Positions 1 to 10,433 of a stretch of 64,000 nt of DNA are shown here, piece after piece. Each line of letters begins with the position of its first letter. Position 1 is the stretch's first letter. The notes under the pieces are model-generated. The model had not been told where the DNA came from. It was given only the letters and a program-made list of their open reading frames with translations, and ran no database searches. Source of the stretch: Verrucomicrobiota bacterium (GTDB lineage: Bacteria; Verrucomicrobiota; Verrucomicrobiia; Limisphaerales; J093); contig JAOSKK010000001.1 of NCBI GenBank assembly GCA_027493615.1, positions 425,629-489,628 on the forward strand, in the 5' to 3' direction. A program made the translations under genes and the position numbers.

Positions 1-494
1 AGATAGGAATGGTGCTTCTCGGCCAGTTCAGCGAGCGGTTTCAGGCTTTCGAGGAAGTCCTTCATCCGGCGCGCAAGTTCTTCGGGCGGACAAGGACCGG
101 CGCTGCCCTGGACGGCCACCCCCCTCCGGCGCCGCCCAGCAGTTCCGCATACTTGGCGTAGCCGCCGACGTAGGTCGAGAAAGCGAACAGGCTGAGTCGA
201 TGCTGAGCGAGCAGCTCGCGTAAACGGTCGGGACCGAGGCGGTTGAGGGCGTCATCGAGGTGTGCGCAGTTCTCGTAGGCCGACCAGATGTCCACGCCTT
301 CGAAGCCGAGGGCCGCGATGCGGGCGCAGGCGGCTCCGAGGGGGAGATCCTTGAAGTGGATCGAGGACGTGGAGAGGCGCAGGCGCCAGCGGGAAGCGGG
401 GTCGTCGGCGGCGGCGGCGGGGTGGAGGGGGAAGCGAAGGGCCAGCGGCGGCGAGGACCAAGGGGGTGCGCTGGAGGAATTGGCGGCGGTTCAT
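1..494 (-). CDS. Tat-exported sugar phosphate isomerase/epimerase-like protein (partial, frameshifted)
   Basis: The N-terminus starts at 494 with MNRRQFLQR followed by a short alanine-rich hydrophobic stretch, a twin-arginine signal typical of exported TIM-barrel isomerases of this phylum. After a frame change near 420-430 the reading continues through a GFEGVDIWSAYEN segment, matching the first beta/alpha units of the xylose-isomerase-like TIM-barrel family. A second frame change near 115-120, in a run of C, leads into a segment reading VAVQGSAGPCPPEELARRM, and the gene runs off the left edge. Exact substrate cannot be told. The start at 494 is preferred over 506 because the arginine pair then sits at residues 3-4. 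The family is inferred from pattern; catalytic residues lie outside the window. Confidence 0.6.
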
Positions 495-574
495 GGGGAT
501 GGCCATAACACGGTGCGGCAGGGGTGGGGAGAAAAAGTGGAGGGATCGTGGGGTCGCAAAATGTTCAAAAAAAG

Positions 575-603
575 TTGACAGGGAGGCAGTGAATCGAGAA
601 TTT
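575..603 (+). promoter_or_regulatory. possible sigma-70 promoter upstream of secreted protein gene
   Basis: A perfect TTGACA lies at 575-580. The -10 region is poor: GAATTT at 17-bp spacing (598-603) or GAGAAT at 15-bp spacing (596-601). It lies 33 nt upstream of the start codon at 636, so placement is sensible, but only the -35 box is convincing. Confidence 0.3.
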
Positions 604-635
604 CGCGCTGCACACGGATAAACAACTGCAAAACC

Positions 636-1266
636 ATGAGAACAAAAACACTGCTCATCACGGCTGCACTGGGTGCAGCAGGGGTTGCCTCGGCGATCGC
701 CCAGGTGTACTCCGTCAACGCGGTCGGCTACGTCAACCTGACGGCCCGGGCCGGTTTCAACCTGTGGAACAACCCACTGGATGCGAAGGCCGATAACACC
801 GTCGCCAAGCTGCTGCCAGGTCTTCCTGAAGGCTCCATCGTGTACACGTACGATGGCGCGAACTTCAAGTTGAACACTTGGGAGTTGGACGAGTGGAGCT
901 TCCCGAACGACACGCTGGTGCCTGGCCAGGGCTTCTTCCTGCGTTTGCCCCCGGTGCTCCCAACACCACGATCACCTTCGTCGGTGAAGTGATGCAAGGG
1001 GCGCTGTCCACGCCGCTTGTGGCAGGGTTCAACCTGGTTGGTTCCAAGGTGCCGCAAGCCGGCGGGATCCAGACCGACTGGGCTTTGTCCCCGGCGACGG
1101 CGATGTCGTCTACAAGTTTGACACGGCAACCGGGAACTACGCGATTTCCACGTTCGACTTGGGCGAGTGGGATCCGGCTCAGCCGAACATTGGTGTGGGC
1201 GAAGGCATCTGGCTCCGCAAGGTTGCCGCCGGATCTTGGAATCGCACCTTCTCGGTGAACCCATAA
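636..1266 (+). CDS. small secreted protein of unknown function (two frameshifts)
   Basis: Begins MRTKTLLITAALGAAGVASAIAQ, a clear signal peptide with probable cleavage after the AIA/AQ region. The mature part starts VYSVNAVGYVNL and contains two similar halves, each with a phrase of the form GFNLWNNPL or GFNLVGSKVPQAGG, a D/G-rich VVYKFDTATGNY-like stretch and a GQGFFLR or GEGIWLRK segment, so it looks like an internally duplicated beta-rich fold. Frame changes near 950 and 1078 break the reading; the corrected protein ends WNRTFSVNP at 1264-1266 and would be about 210 residues. No enzyme motif is visible. It precedes a PEP-CTERM protein gene, suggesting an exported surface or matrix component. 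Function unknown. Confidence 0.65.
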
Positions 1267-1336
1267 CGGTGTAACGGTGTTTTGCAGGAACCGCACAAAT
1301 AGTAACTGACCAAAGTCCACACAGCACAGTACACAT

Positions 1337-1862
1337 ATGAAAAAGCTAATCGTAGCAGCAGTAGTCGGGCTGACCGCCTATGCGGCGCTGGCTCAAGGGC
1401 AGTTCAACTTCGGCAACCGGGTTACGGCCGCGGGCATCGACGCCAAGGTGTTTCTGCCTGGCGGAGTGACGCCGCTTGACGGGGGCTGCCTATCTGGCGC
1501 AGGCCTATGTCGGCGCGGACGTGAACAGCTTGGCCCCGGTTGGCACGGCGCTGCCCTTCCGCACCGGCACCGCTGCTGGCTATATCACCTCGACGGCAAT
1601 CACGACCGGGATCGCGGCGGGGACTTCCGTGACCGTCGTGATGCGCGCGTGGGAAGCGGCCAAAGGCGCGACCTACGAAGCCGCCGTGGCGGGTGGTGGC
1701 ATTTACGGGAGCAGCAATCCCGTGACGCTCACCCTCAGCAGCCCTCCGGCTGCCCCGACCGACATGGTGGGTTTGCAGTCGTTCAACCTGATCCCTGAGC
1801 CGTCGACCATGGCTCTTGGGGTTCTGGGCGTTGCCGCGCTGTTGCTGCGCCGTCGCCAATAG
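1337..1862 (+). CDS. PEP-CTERM sorting-domain protein (frameshifted)
   Basis: Starts MKKLIVAAVVGLTAYAALAQ, a signal peptide cleaved near AALA-Q. The C-terminus is a textbook PEP-CTERM tripartite signal: the IPEPST motif, a hydrophobic segment (ALGVLGVAALLL) and a terminal RRR cluster, ending at 1862. Such tails are recognised by exosortase, and an exosortase gene lies at 11250-12235. The body of about 140 residues is rich in Ala, Gly, Thr and Val and has no known domain. One frame change near 1475 (around CTTGACGGGGG) joins the N-terminal and C-terminal parts. A strong intrinsic terminator follows directly. Likely an exported protein processed at the inner membrane and displayed in an extracellular matrix. 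Confidence 0.85.
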
Positions 1863-1886
1863 ACTGAACGTCTGAGATACTTCACA

Positions 1887-1918
1887 AGCGCCGCCCTTCG
1901 GGGCGGCGCTCTTTTTTT
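1887..1918 (+). terminator. intrinsic terminator of the PEP-CTERM gene
   Basis: A 9-bp GC stem (AGCGCCGCC at 1887-1895 pairing with GGCGGCGCT at 1902-1910), a short loop containing TTCG, then seven T residues at 1912-1918. It starts 24 nt after the stop codon. Confidence 0.92.
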
Positions 1919-1928
1919 CGCCCCTGAG

Positions 1929-1957
1929 TTGACAGGTCCCCGCCGGACCGTTAGACA
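1929..1957 (+). promoter_or_regulatory. promoter of tRNA-Glu
   Basis: TTGACA at 1929-1934, a 17-bp spacer, then TAGACA at 1952-1957. The tRNA starts 15 nt downstream of the -10 box, so the predicted start site is only a few bases ahead of the mature 5' end, as is usual for monocistronic tRNA genes. Confidence 0.6.
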
Positions 1958-1971
1958 GACCGGGTCCGTGC

Positions 1972-2046
1972 GGCGCGTTCGTCTATCGGTTAGGACGCGG
2001 CCCTCTCAAGGCCGAAAGATGGGTTCGATTCCCATACGCGCTACCA
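1972..2046 (+). tRNA. tRNA-Glu (anticodon CTC)
   Basis: Cloverleaf assembled by hand: acceptor strand GGCGCGT (1972-1978) pairs with ACGCGCT before the discriminator A, with one G-U pair; D-arm GTCTATCGGTTAGGAC; anticodon stem CGGCC/GGCCG around loop CTCTCAA, giving anticodon CTC; T-arm contains GGTTCGATTCC; CCA is encoded at 2044-2046. The body resembles other bacterial tRNA-Glu genes. No neighbouring tRNA is seen. Confidence 0.95.
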
Positions 2047-2077
2047 ACCCGCGTGGCCGCCACTTCGCAGCCGGGCC

Positions 2078-2444
2078 TTGAGCATTTTCCAGATCATTTT
2101 CAATCCAACCAGCGCCGCTGAACTGGCGGGCATGCCCAAGGATCTTCAGTTGCAGATCCTCGGCGAGTTTCGGGGTGTGCCCTCCGAGGTGCTCAGCAAC
2201 GAGCTGGATCGGTTCGGCAAACTGCGGCGGGGGAGGCAAGACCCTGCACCGGTTCCGGATTGGTGATTTCCGGGTCTACTTCGAGCGCCACGAGCTGGGC
2301 TTGGTGGTGCATCGGATCCTGCACCGGAACACGCTCAAGGATTTCCGCTTCCGGTCGAACCTGCCGATGGCCGAGGACGAGGCGTTGCAGGAGAACCCGC
2401 GCTTCTGGGAGCTGATCGACGCGGCGACGCGGTCGTCGAGTTGA
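2078..2444 (+). CDS. RelE/ParE-family toxin-like protein (frameshifted, no adjacent antitoxin)
   Basis: Reads SIFQIIFNPTSAAELAGMP at the N-terminus from a TTG start at 2078, then after a frame change near 2235 GKTLHRFRIGDFRVYFERHE, a very typical RelE-like core with the basic/aromatic strand (RFRIGDFRVYF). The remainder, VHRILHRNTLKDFRFRSNLP, fits the same family. Corrected length is about 121 residues, slightly longer than classical RelE (~95). RelE toxins cleave mRNA on the ribosome. The gene begins 31 nt after the tRNA-Glu CCA end, leaving no room for an upstream antitoxin, and the next gene is an HNH endonuclease on the other strand. It may be a solitary member whose target is unknown. 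Family call is good; toxicity is inferred. Confidence 0.7.
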
Positions 2445-2537
2445 CCGGGCGAGCTCCGGCTGAGGGCAGGCGGCCTACGAGGCCACAAGGCCAAGCCGGG
2501 AGCCCCTTGGGCTTTGCTGCCAGGTTCCGCTCCGCGC

Positions 2538-3158
2538 TCAGCGGACGTCTTCGCCGAGCTCGACGTTCCAGTAGGCGAGGTCGAGGAAGTGCTTCCAGCT
2601 ATCGTGGTAGGGGAGCTCGACGCTGACCTGCACGAAGGGCCGCCACTTCGGTCGCTTGGGTCGGCGAACCAAGTGCATGCCGGCCTCGGTGGGCGTGCGG
2701 TTGGCCTTGCGCGTATTACAGGGGATGCACGAACAGACAATGTTCTCCCAGGAAGTAGGGCCGCCGCGATCGCGCGGGATGACGTGGTCGAGGTTGAGGT
2801 CCCGTCGCTCGAAGGTGCGGCCGCAATACTGGCAAGTGTTCTTGTCGCGCTCGAAGATGTTGTGGCGGGTGAACTTGACTTCCTTCTTGGGCAGCCGGTC
2901 GAAGAACAGGAGCAGGATCACCCGGGGAACGCGGATCTTGAACGAGATGGTGGCGACCGTTTCCGGGTGAGGCTGGGCCTGCGAGAGATCGCGCCAGGCA
3001 TGGAAGTTGAACGTCTGGAAGGCGCCGTCCTGATCGGACAGCACGACGTGGGCGTGGCCTTCGAAGACAAGCGTGAGCGCCCGGCGGACCGAGCAGACGT
3101 TGACGGCCTGCCACAGCCGGTTGAGCACTAGAACCTGCTGATTGAGGAAGGAGTTCAT
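2538..3158 (-). CDS. HNH endonuclease
   Basis: Uninterrupted 206-residue protein starting MNSFLNQQVLVLNRLWQAVN at 3158. An upstream in-frame ATG at 3248 would add 30 residues, but the family begins near the inner start. The catalytic core is complete: a zinc knuckle CQYC near residue 113, the HNH signature LDHVIPRDRGG, then WENIVCSCIPCN with the second CxxC pair. This type of single-domain HNH protein is widespread in Verrucomicrobiota and Planctomycetota; the cellular role is not established and may be DNA repair or processing. It lies opposite to its neighbours and shows no methyltransferase partner, so a restriction role is not supported here. Confidence 0.88.
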   Translation of the reverse strand: MNSFLNQQVLVLNRLWQAVNVCSVRRALTLVFEGHAHVVLSDQDGAFQTFNFHAWRDLSQAQPHPETVATISFKIRVPRVILLLFFDRLPKKEVKFTRHNIFERDKNTCQYCGRTFERRDLNLDHVIPRDRGGPTSWENIVCSCIPCNTRKANRTPTEAGMHLVRRPKRPKWRPFVQVSVELPYHDSWKHFLDLAYWNVELGEDVR

Positions 3159-3270
3159 GCCCACACCAACGCGCGCAGACGCTAACACGAAGCCGAAAAG
3201 CGTGTCAATTCGCCGGACCACGTCGGCAAACCCATTGCCAACCCCCACGACCGGGCCTTACCATCCGGCC

Positions 3271-5196
3271 ATGAAGCGAGTGGTATGGCTGCTGACGTTC
3301 GGCCTGCTCATTTGTCTGATGCCGGTCGGGGCGGTGGGTCCCGATGACCGGTTCCTCGGGATTTACACCCTGATCCAGCAGGGCGACGACCTCATGGCGG
3401 CCAGCCGGCCGGGAGACCGCGCGCGAACGCTATCGCGAGGCCCTCAACCGTCTCCTCGAGTTTGAGAAGGAGTACCCGCGTTGGAATGAGTCCATCGTCC
3501 GCTTTCGGAAACAGTACCTGCAAGATCGCGTCGGCGCTCCGCCCGCCGCACCGGCCGCTCGCACGCCCTCCACCGGCGCCGCGGCGGAGCCGCAGGGGGA
3601 TCCGCGGGTGAACGCCCTCGGGGAGCAGGTCAACCAGCTCCGTGCCGAGCGGGACTTGCTCCAGGCGAAGCTGCGTGAGGCGCTGTCGGCGCAGCCGGCG
3701 GCGGTGGACGCGCGGGAGCTCGCACAAGCCACGGAACGCATCGCGTCGCTCGAGCGCGAAGTGCAGTCGCTGCGGCAGGCCGCCGTCGGGCGCCCGGAGG
3801 AACCGGTCCCGACCGTCTCACTCGAACGGTGGGAGGAAGCGCAGCGGTCCCTCGAGGCGGTGCGGAACGACCTGGCGCGGCAGACCGACTTGCTGGCCAA
3901 CCTCACCCGGGAGAACACCACGTTGCGCGAGCAACTCCGGACGGCGAGCGAACCCAGGGCCGTGCCGGCGACGTCTGCCCAGCTCGAGCAACGGGAACAG
4001 CAACTCCGCAGCGGCCCAGGTCCAGCTCGGTCAGTTGCGGGATCGCCTGGGCAGGCTTGAGCAGGAACTCGCCGGCGAGCAGACGCGCGCCCGCACCTTG
4101 GCGGCGGAAAAGGCGACGCTTGAGCAACGCGTGGCCGATTTGACCGCCGCCGCGGCCCGGGTGGCGCAAGCCCCCGCGCCGGTTCCGGCACCGACTCCCA
4201 GCCCCGCTCCACCCACGCCGGCCCCGACCGTGGCGCCGGTTCCGGCCTCGACCCCGGAGGTGGCGGTGAAAGAGAGCGAGGACACTCGCCAGGCCAAGGC
4301 CATGGCCAAGTACCAGCGCGAGGTGGACCGCGTGAAGATTCGTCAGCTCGAGCGCGAGCGGGACGACCTCACCCGGCGGACGCGCCTGCTGACGCGGCAG
4401 CTCGAGGATGTACGGCGCCAGACCGGTATCACCAATGTATCCGCCGGCGCCGATCAGTTGGCGATTCTGCGGGCCCGCCTCGAAGCCTATGAGGCCCGCG
4501 CGGTGCCTTTCACTGCGGAAGAGAATGCCCTGATGCAGAAGACGGCCGCAGTGACGCTGCAGGCGGACACGCCGCGCGCGCAACGGCAGCTTCGGCAGAT
4601 CCCGGCGGGCGCGGCCACCCTCCTCTCGGAAGCCCAACGGGCGTTTGTGCTCCGGCGCTATCCGGAAGCCGAGGCCAAACTGCAGCAGGCGCTCCAGCTC
4701 GATGAGCGCAACGCGGACATGCTGACATACCTGGCCGCGAGCCAGCTCGAGCAGGACCGGCTGGAACAGGCGGAGGCCAACCTCCAGCGGGCGCTGGCGG
4801 TGGACCCCCAAAACGCTGACGGGGTCTCGCTCATGGGCCTGCTGCGGTTCCGCCAGGAGAAGTACGAGGAAGCCTTCGACCTGCTCAGTCGGGCCGCACA
4901 ACTGAATCCGGACAATCCTTATACGCAGAATTACCTTGGCGTGACGCTCAGCCAGCGCGGGCAGCGCAAGGCGGCCGAGACGGCCTTGCGCCGTGCCGTT
5001 GCGCTGGATCCGAACTACGCGGGAGGCCCACGCAAATCTTGCAACGATCTACGCGGTGCAACAACCGCCGTTCCTCGAGCTGGCCCGCTGGCATTACGAC
5101 AAGGCCCTGGCATTGGGTGCGGGCCGGAGTCCCTCCCTCGAACAGCGGCTGGGGGCGGCGACCGCAGGGACGGGAAGCGAGGTGCCGGGTGAATAG
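3271..5196 (+). CDS. exported coiled-coil and TPR protein (three frameshifts)
   Basis: Starts MKRVVWLLTFGLLICLMPVGA, a signal peptide. Order of parts: a short helical segment (REALNRLLEFEKEYP), a long heptad-like coiled coil rich in Glu, Arg, Leu and Gln (about residues 110-300), a Pro/Ala-rich linker (PAPVPAPTPSPAPP), a second coiled coil, then tetratricopeptide repeats from about residue 440 (EAQRAFVLRRYPEAEAKLQQ, AASQLEQDRLEQAEANLQRA, LLRFRQEKYEEAFDLLSRA, LGVTLSQRGQRKAAETALRR). Frame changes near 3412, 4010 and 5025 (an extra G in a GGG run) break the reading; the last frame ends at 5196. TPRs imply protein-protein binding in the periplasm. It is followed 33 nt later by the FG-GAP gene on the same strand, so the two are probably co-transcribed. 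Confidence 0.75.
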
Positions 5197-5229
5197 GCGG
5201 GGAAGCGGGGGGACCGAAGGGAGGGCACC

Positions 5230-7577
5230 ATGAAGACAGAGCTGGGTCGCGGTTCACGCCGGACCGCGAGCGCCCTGATTCTGGGCGTGCTGGCGGGGGT
5301 GACCGGGTGGTGGGGAGGGCTGGCCCAGGCGCCCGGCGCGCTGCGGTTCGGATTCGGGGGCCGGAGATCTTCCCGATCGACAACCTGATCAGTCATCTGC
5401 GGCACGCCGATTTGGACGGCGATGGCTGGGAAGACTTGATCGTGGTGAACAACGCCCGTTCGAAGATCAATCTGTTGTTGAACCAGTCCGGGCGTCCCGA
5501 CCGCCTCGAGGACCCCCTGGTGAAGCTGCGGCTCAACGAACTCCCGCCGGATGCCCGGTTCCGCATCGAGTCGGTGGCCTCCGAGAAGCGCATCGCCTCG
5601 TTGGTGGTGGCCGATCTCAACAGCGACGGGCGTCCGGACCTGGCATACTTCGGCGAGCCCAAGGAGCTGGTGGTGCAGTACCGCGAGGGCAAACAGGGCT
5701 GGAGTGCGCCGAAGCGCTGGTCGCTGGACGACGGCTTGCTTGACATGAACGCGCTGGCGGAGGGCGACCTGAACGGGGACGGTCGCACGGACCTGGTCTT
5801 GGTGGGGGAGACGGCGCTGTACTTTCTGGCGCAGGACGCCGATCACGCGCTGGCGGAGCCGGAGCGGATTCCCTACAGCGGCACGGTCAAGGCCGCCCAG
5901 ATCCTCGACATCAACGGCGATGGCCGGCAGGACCTGCTGCTCGTCAACTGGGACCAGGCGAACCCGTTCCGGTTCCGGCTGCAGAGTTCGTCGGGCCAAC
6001 TCGGGCCGGAGATCCACTTCACCCTCCCCGCCATTCGGTCCTACTGGCCGGATGACTTGGACGGGGATGGCAAGACGGAGGTCGTGACCATCGCGCAGAG
6101 GTCGGGGCGGGCGCAGATTTCGACGTTCCGGCTGGTGCCCGCCGAGGGTCTGGCCGGGGACTACCTGCAGGGGCAGTTCCAGCTCCAGCCGTTGGCCCGG
6201 ACGACCAAGAGCTCGGCGGGGGACGGTCTGGGCAGACGTGAACGGGGACGGCCTGGTGGATCTGCTGGTGGCAGATCCCGATGGCGGTCAACTAAGCGTG
6301 TTCCTGCAGCAGCCCGACGGCGGGCTGGCGGCGCCGCGGACCTTCCCGGCGTTCACGGGCGTGGCCGAGCTGGCGGTGGCCGACTGGGACGCCGATGGAC
6401 GGCCCGAGATCTTCCTGCTCAGCGCCGATGAGCGGATCGTGGGTGTGACGCGCTATGAGGCGAACGGGCGGGTGCCGTTCCCGACGCCGCTCAACATCGA
6501 AGGGCGGCCGCTGGTCCTGGCGGTGGGGGCCTGACAGCGGACAGCCTGCCCGTGCTGGCGGTGGTGGTTGAACCGGAGAGCGGGCCGCGGGAGTTGGTAT
6601 GGCGGAGCGCGGACGGAGAGGTGAAGCGCCAGACGTTGAATGCGGCTTTCAAGTCGAATCCAAGCGCGCTGGTGGCGCACGACGTCGATCAGGATGGGCG
6701 CCTGGATTTCGTGGTGCTCGTGCCCTATGAGAAGATCAAGGTGCTCCGCCAGGCGGAGAACGGTGCCTTCGAGGAACAGGACGTCGCACCACCTGGCGGC
6801 AGTGCCGATCAGCCATGGGTGAGCCGGGCGGACGTGGACGGCGACGGCCGGCCCGAACTCTTGATGGCGCAGCGGAACTTCCCTGCGGGCCGTGGTGCTC
6901 AGGATCGAGACGCCGGCGCCGGGAGGCGCCGGCGCGGGCGACGTAGGGGGTTCCGGGTGAAGGAACAGATCAACGGGGCCTCGACACGTTCACGGATCGT
7001 CGGTGCGGCGCCCCTTGCGACGGAGGACGGGAAAGTGGCCGGCTTGTTCCTGCTCGACGCCGAATTGAAGCGGTTGACCTTCACGCAACGTGACGAGGCG
7101 GGGGGTGTGGCAGGTGGTGCGTAACGTGACGCTGCCGGTGAGCGAGTTCCAGGCCGTGGAGATCCTCGCCTTGGGCGGGAAACGGCCCAACGCCGTGGCG
7201 TTGGTGGGACTGACCGGCGTGGCTTGGCTGCCGCTGTTCGGGGAGGTTTGGGAGTTCCAGGAGCTCGACGACTACGAGACGCCCATCCGGGACGGCTTTT
7301 TGCACGACGTGGTGTCAGGCGACCTCAACAACGATGGCCGGAAGGACCTGGTGTTCCTGGAGACCGCCAAGAACCACCTCGACATCGTGACGTTCGAGCC
7401 TCCGCACCGGTTGGTCCCGGCGAACCGCTGGCAGGTGTTCGAGGAGCGCAGCTTCCGGGCCGCACCGCGGTGCTGCCCGAGCCGCGCGAGGCGTTGATCG
7501 CGGACTTCACCGGCGACGGTCGCACCGACCTCGTGGTGCTGGTACACGACCGGATTCTGCTCTACCCGCAGGAGTGA
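5230..7577 (+). CDS. secreted FG-GAP/VCBS-repeat protein (several frameshifts)
   Basis: Begins MKTELGRGSRRTASALILG with a hydrophobic signal, then after a frame change near 5360 at least eight calcium-binding FG-GAP/VCBS-type loops of the form DxDGDGxxDL: DLDGDGWEDL, DLNSDGRPDL, DLNGDGRTDL, DINGDGRQDL, DVNGDGLVDL, DWDADGRPEI, DVDQDGRLDF, DVDGDGRPEL, DLNNDGRKDL and DFTGDGRTDL. These repeats form beta-propeller blades as in integrin alpha chains. Further frame changes occur near 6232, 6530, 6890-6910, 7105 and 7470; the final frame ends ILLYPQE at 7577. Corrected length is about 780 residues, with no enzymatic domain. Likely an exported adhesion or matrix protein, coupled with the upstream TPR gene. 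Confidence 0.75.
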
Positions 7578-7749
7578 ACGGTGGGGGCGCGGGGGAGGTT
7601 TCCCAGGTTGCCGCGGGCCATGCCTCCGGAGCCTGGGTTTGTGGGCGAAAGCTCAAAGCGCAAGGAAGCGCCAAGATTCCAGGGGGTCGAACCGACCCGA
7701 CCGTGGGCCAGACGCTTGCGAGCCCCCACACGTCGAGCGACCGCGCGCA

Positions 7750-7815
7750 GCGTATGGAGTGCGGCGACTTCCAGCGGCGCTTTCGTAGCTGCTTCCCACG
7801 CAAAGCGGCGTTCTG
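7750..7815 (+). repeat. solo copy of the GGAGTGCGGCG palindromic repeat
   Basis: The stretch CGTATGGAGTGCGGCGACTT through CCACGCAAAGCGGCG matches the left two thirds of the 122-bp unit that is tandemly repeated at 42980-43597; the right terminal arm is missing. It sits in the 254-bp space (7578-7831) between the convergent FG-GAP and YfhO genes, in which I see no gene and no clear terminator. Confidence 0.7.
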
Positions 7816-7831
7816 CGTGGCCTCGGTTTGA

Positions 7832-10433
7832 TCATGCTCGGTCGTCTGTCGCCGGCGCCGCACGGTGTCCTTGCTTCAGCAGCACGACCAGCAAGGCGGC
7901 GGCGAACAACAGACCCGCGAGGCTGGTGAGGAACGGGAGAGGTGAGACGCGGAAGGTGAACTCGAGGGTGTGTTCTCCGGCCGGCAACGCCACGGCGCGC
8001 ATGAGGTAATTCGCGCGCAACAGCGGTTGGGGGTTGCCTTGCGCGTGACGCGCCAGCGTGGGTCGTGCTTGTCGTTGAGAAGCAGCACGGCCGGCGTGCT
8101 GGTTCGGGCCCGCAGGGTCAGGTGTTTGGGCGCGTAACTGAGGAACTCGACCGGTTCGAGGATGGCGGCAGCGTTGGTGGTGACTTGTGAGGCGGGGACG
8201 TCGGCTCCGGGCGCCAGCAGCAGGGATTGGGTGGGGTCAAAGGCGGGGTCGGCCAACCGCGCGAGCGTCTGGGGATCGTCGAGGACCTCCCAGTGCGTAT
8301 AGAGCCGGGCGCGGGGCAGCGCGGAGGTGAATTCGATGAGGGCGAAGGGGCCGGGCACGTTGGTGACCACGCGGATGGCGCCCCCGGCGTGCTCCTAGGC
8401 GAGGCCGAAGGGGAGGACCTCGCGAAAGGGCTTGCGGGCGGGGTCCGCCTGCTGGTTCAGGTTCTCAGCCAGGCCGCTGAGCCCGAGCAGGTAGCGGGTG
8501 TTTGTGAGTTCCCAAAGCCGTAGCAGACCGGTGAGGTTGTGGCCGAGGAAGGCGGCACGATAGGCGAGCTTGTCTGCGGGCGGGCGTGGGTCCTGGACGT
8601 CATCGAGGGACTGAATGTTGTAGTAGCGGAAGCCGTGCTGCAGCCATTCGGCGCGGTAGAGTTGCTGGAGCAGCGCGTGTTCACGGCCGAGTTCGAAGGG
8701 GAGAATCGCGAGGCGATGTTCGTGGGCGCGGTCCCGCAGGCGTTCGGACACGGGCTGGGGAGCATACTTGTCCGCGAAGTTCCAGTACTCCACCCACGGC
8801 AGGTTGGCCCGGACGAGGTCGAACGCCAGCAGCAGGCCGAGCGCCCAGCCGGCCCAACGCGCCTTCTCTCCTCCGAGGAGCCCGGCAAGCCCCAGCGTGA
8901 GCAGCGCGAGGCTGACGGCCAGGAAGAACACAAACCAGCCAAACTCGACGAGACTGAAGCCTGCGATGGCTCCGGCCAGATCCGGATTGTGGACGCGCGC
9001 CAGGTGGGCTTCGAGTTCGCCGCGGGCGGAGGCGTACACCAGCCAGGCGAGCAGGCCTGTGCCGAGGAGCAAGACGCCGCCTCCGACCGAGCGACGCTCG
9101 AAGCGCGACGCGCCTCGCCACCACGCCTGGAAACGTTCCCAGGCCGAGCCGATCGCGGCGGCGGTGGCGCGGGCGTGACTCCGCCACCAGGCCTCCGCCC
9201 CGTAGGCGAACAGGATCACCAGCGACAGACTGAAAGGGTGCAAAAACTTGACGGGGTTCCGAATCGTCGAGGCATACGGCAGGGCGTAAAAGAGCTGATA
9301 GAAGGGCGCGTGTCGCCCCCACGCCAGCAGCAGCGACACCGCCGCCGCCGCCGCCCAGAACCACACCGCACGACGCTCGTGCGGGAGCAGCACGGCGCGG
9401 TTCGCCGGGCGGAGTGACTGGAGGAATCCCCAGAAAGCCAGCAGCACGACGAGGACGCCCGCGTAGTGGCCGGCACCGGAATGGCGGGTGCCGGGAACGC
9501 CGGGGGTTTCTCCCACGCGCCCCCAGTAATCGCTGCCGTCCATCGCGTACATGCGGTAGCCGAACAGGCCGGGAATGACCGTGCGGAGGGTTTCGATCTT
9601 GGGCAGGCTCCAGGTCGTGGCTTCGTCCCAGCGTTGCTGGCGGGTTTGGGTGTCCTGCTGCATGCCGGCGACGCCCTGGATCTGGGTGCCCACCAGCGTG
9701 GTGAGCGCCTGCGCGGCGACGAAGGCCGCGGCCGCCGCCACCAACGCCGTGTGGAGGATGCCCGCACCAACCCGCTGCCCAACCGATCCGCGCTGTCCCC
9801 ACCACGAGAACACGACGAAGGCGGCAACATACAGGCTCAAAATGGCGCCGCTGTCGTACCCTTCCATCACCCCAAGACCCACGCACGCGCCCGCCAGCAG
9901 CGCCTTGAGCCAGGCGTGCCCGGTGGCCGGCGTGACCAGCGCGGCCAGGGCGAGGAACGTCCCGGCGACGCTGAGGGTGTGCATGCCCAGGCCCCAGCAG
10001 GCGTAGGAGAAGAAGTCCGTGTTGAGGGCGGCCGCCAGACCGCCGAGAAGGCAGACGACGGGTCGGAACCCCAGTTGGCGGAAGCAGAGCCAGGCACAGA
10101 GGCCCAGGAGGCCGAGGGCGAGCGGGGCATAGAACTTGGCGAACATCAGTGGGCCGAGCAGCCAGAGGAGCAGGAAGGTGGTGCTCGGGAAGGCGCTGCC
10201 GCTGTAGCCTCCAACCCAGTTCAAGTCCTGCCACATGCCGAAGAAACCGGCGGGCAGGGCGGAGCAGGCCGCGGCGTTCGCTCCGAGAGGGCCGTCGCTC
10301 GAAAAGAGGATCTTGCCCGGCTGGAAGCTGGGGTAGAAGCAGACCAGGAGCACGGCCAGGAGGGCCAGCACGATCCCCAGCCAGGCGCGGCCGGCGGGCG
10401 GGGAGGAGGAGACCAGGGGGGCTTGGACTTCAT
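7832..10433 (-). CDS. YfhO-family integral membrane protein (frameshifted)
   Basis: Corrected start is ATG at 10433 (MKSKPP), with a frame change in the C-run at about 10415 leading into GRAWLGIVLALLAVLLVCFY. A very hydrophobic N-terminal two thirds carries about ten membrane spans, with the loop phrase YPSFQPGKILFSSDGPLG near the start that is typical of bacterial YfhO-type proteins. A soluble extracytoplasmic region follows (LPRARLYTHWEVLDDP), and the last part (ALPAGEHTLEFTFRVSPLPF) ends in one more membrane span and TDDRA at 7832. Breaks occur near 8398 and 8035. Length of about 860 residues fits the family. YfhO proteins are GT-C-like and linked to glycosylation of envelope polymers. Overlaps the upstream methyltransferase gene through an ATGA. 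Confidence 0.75.
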
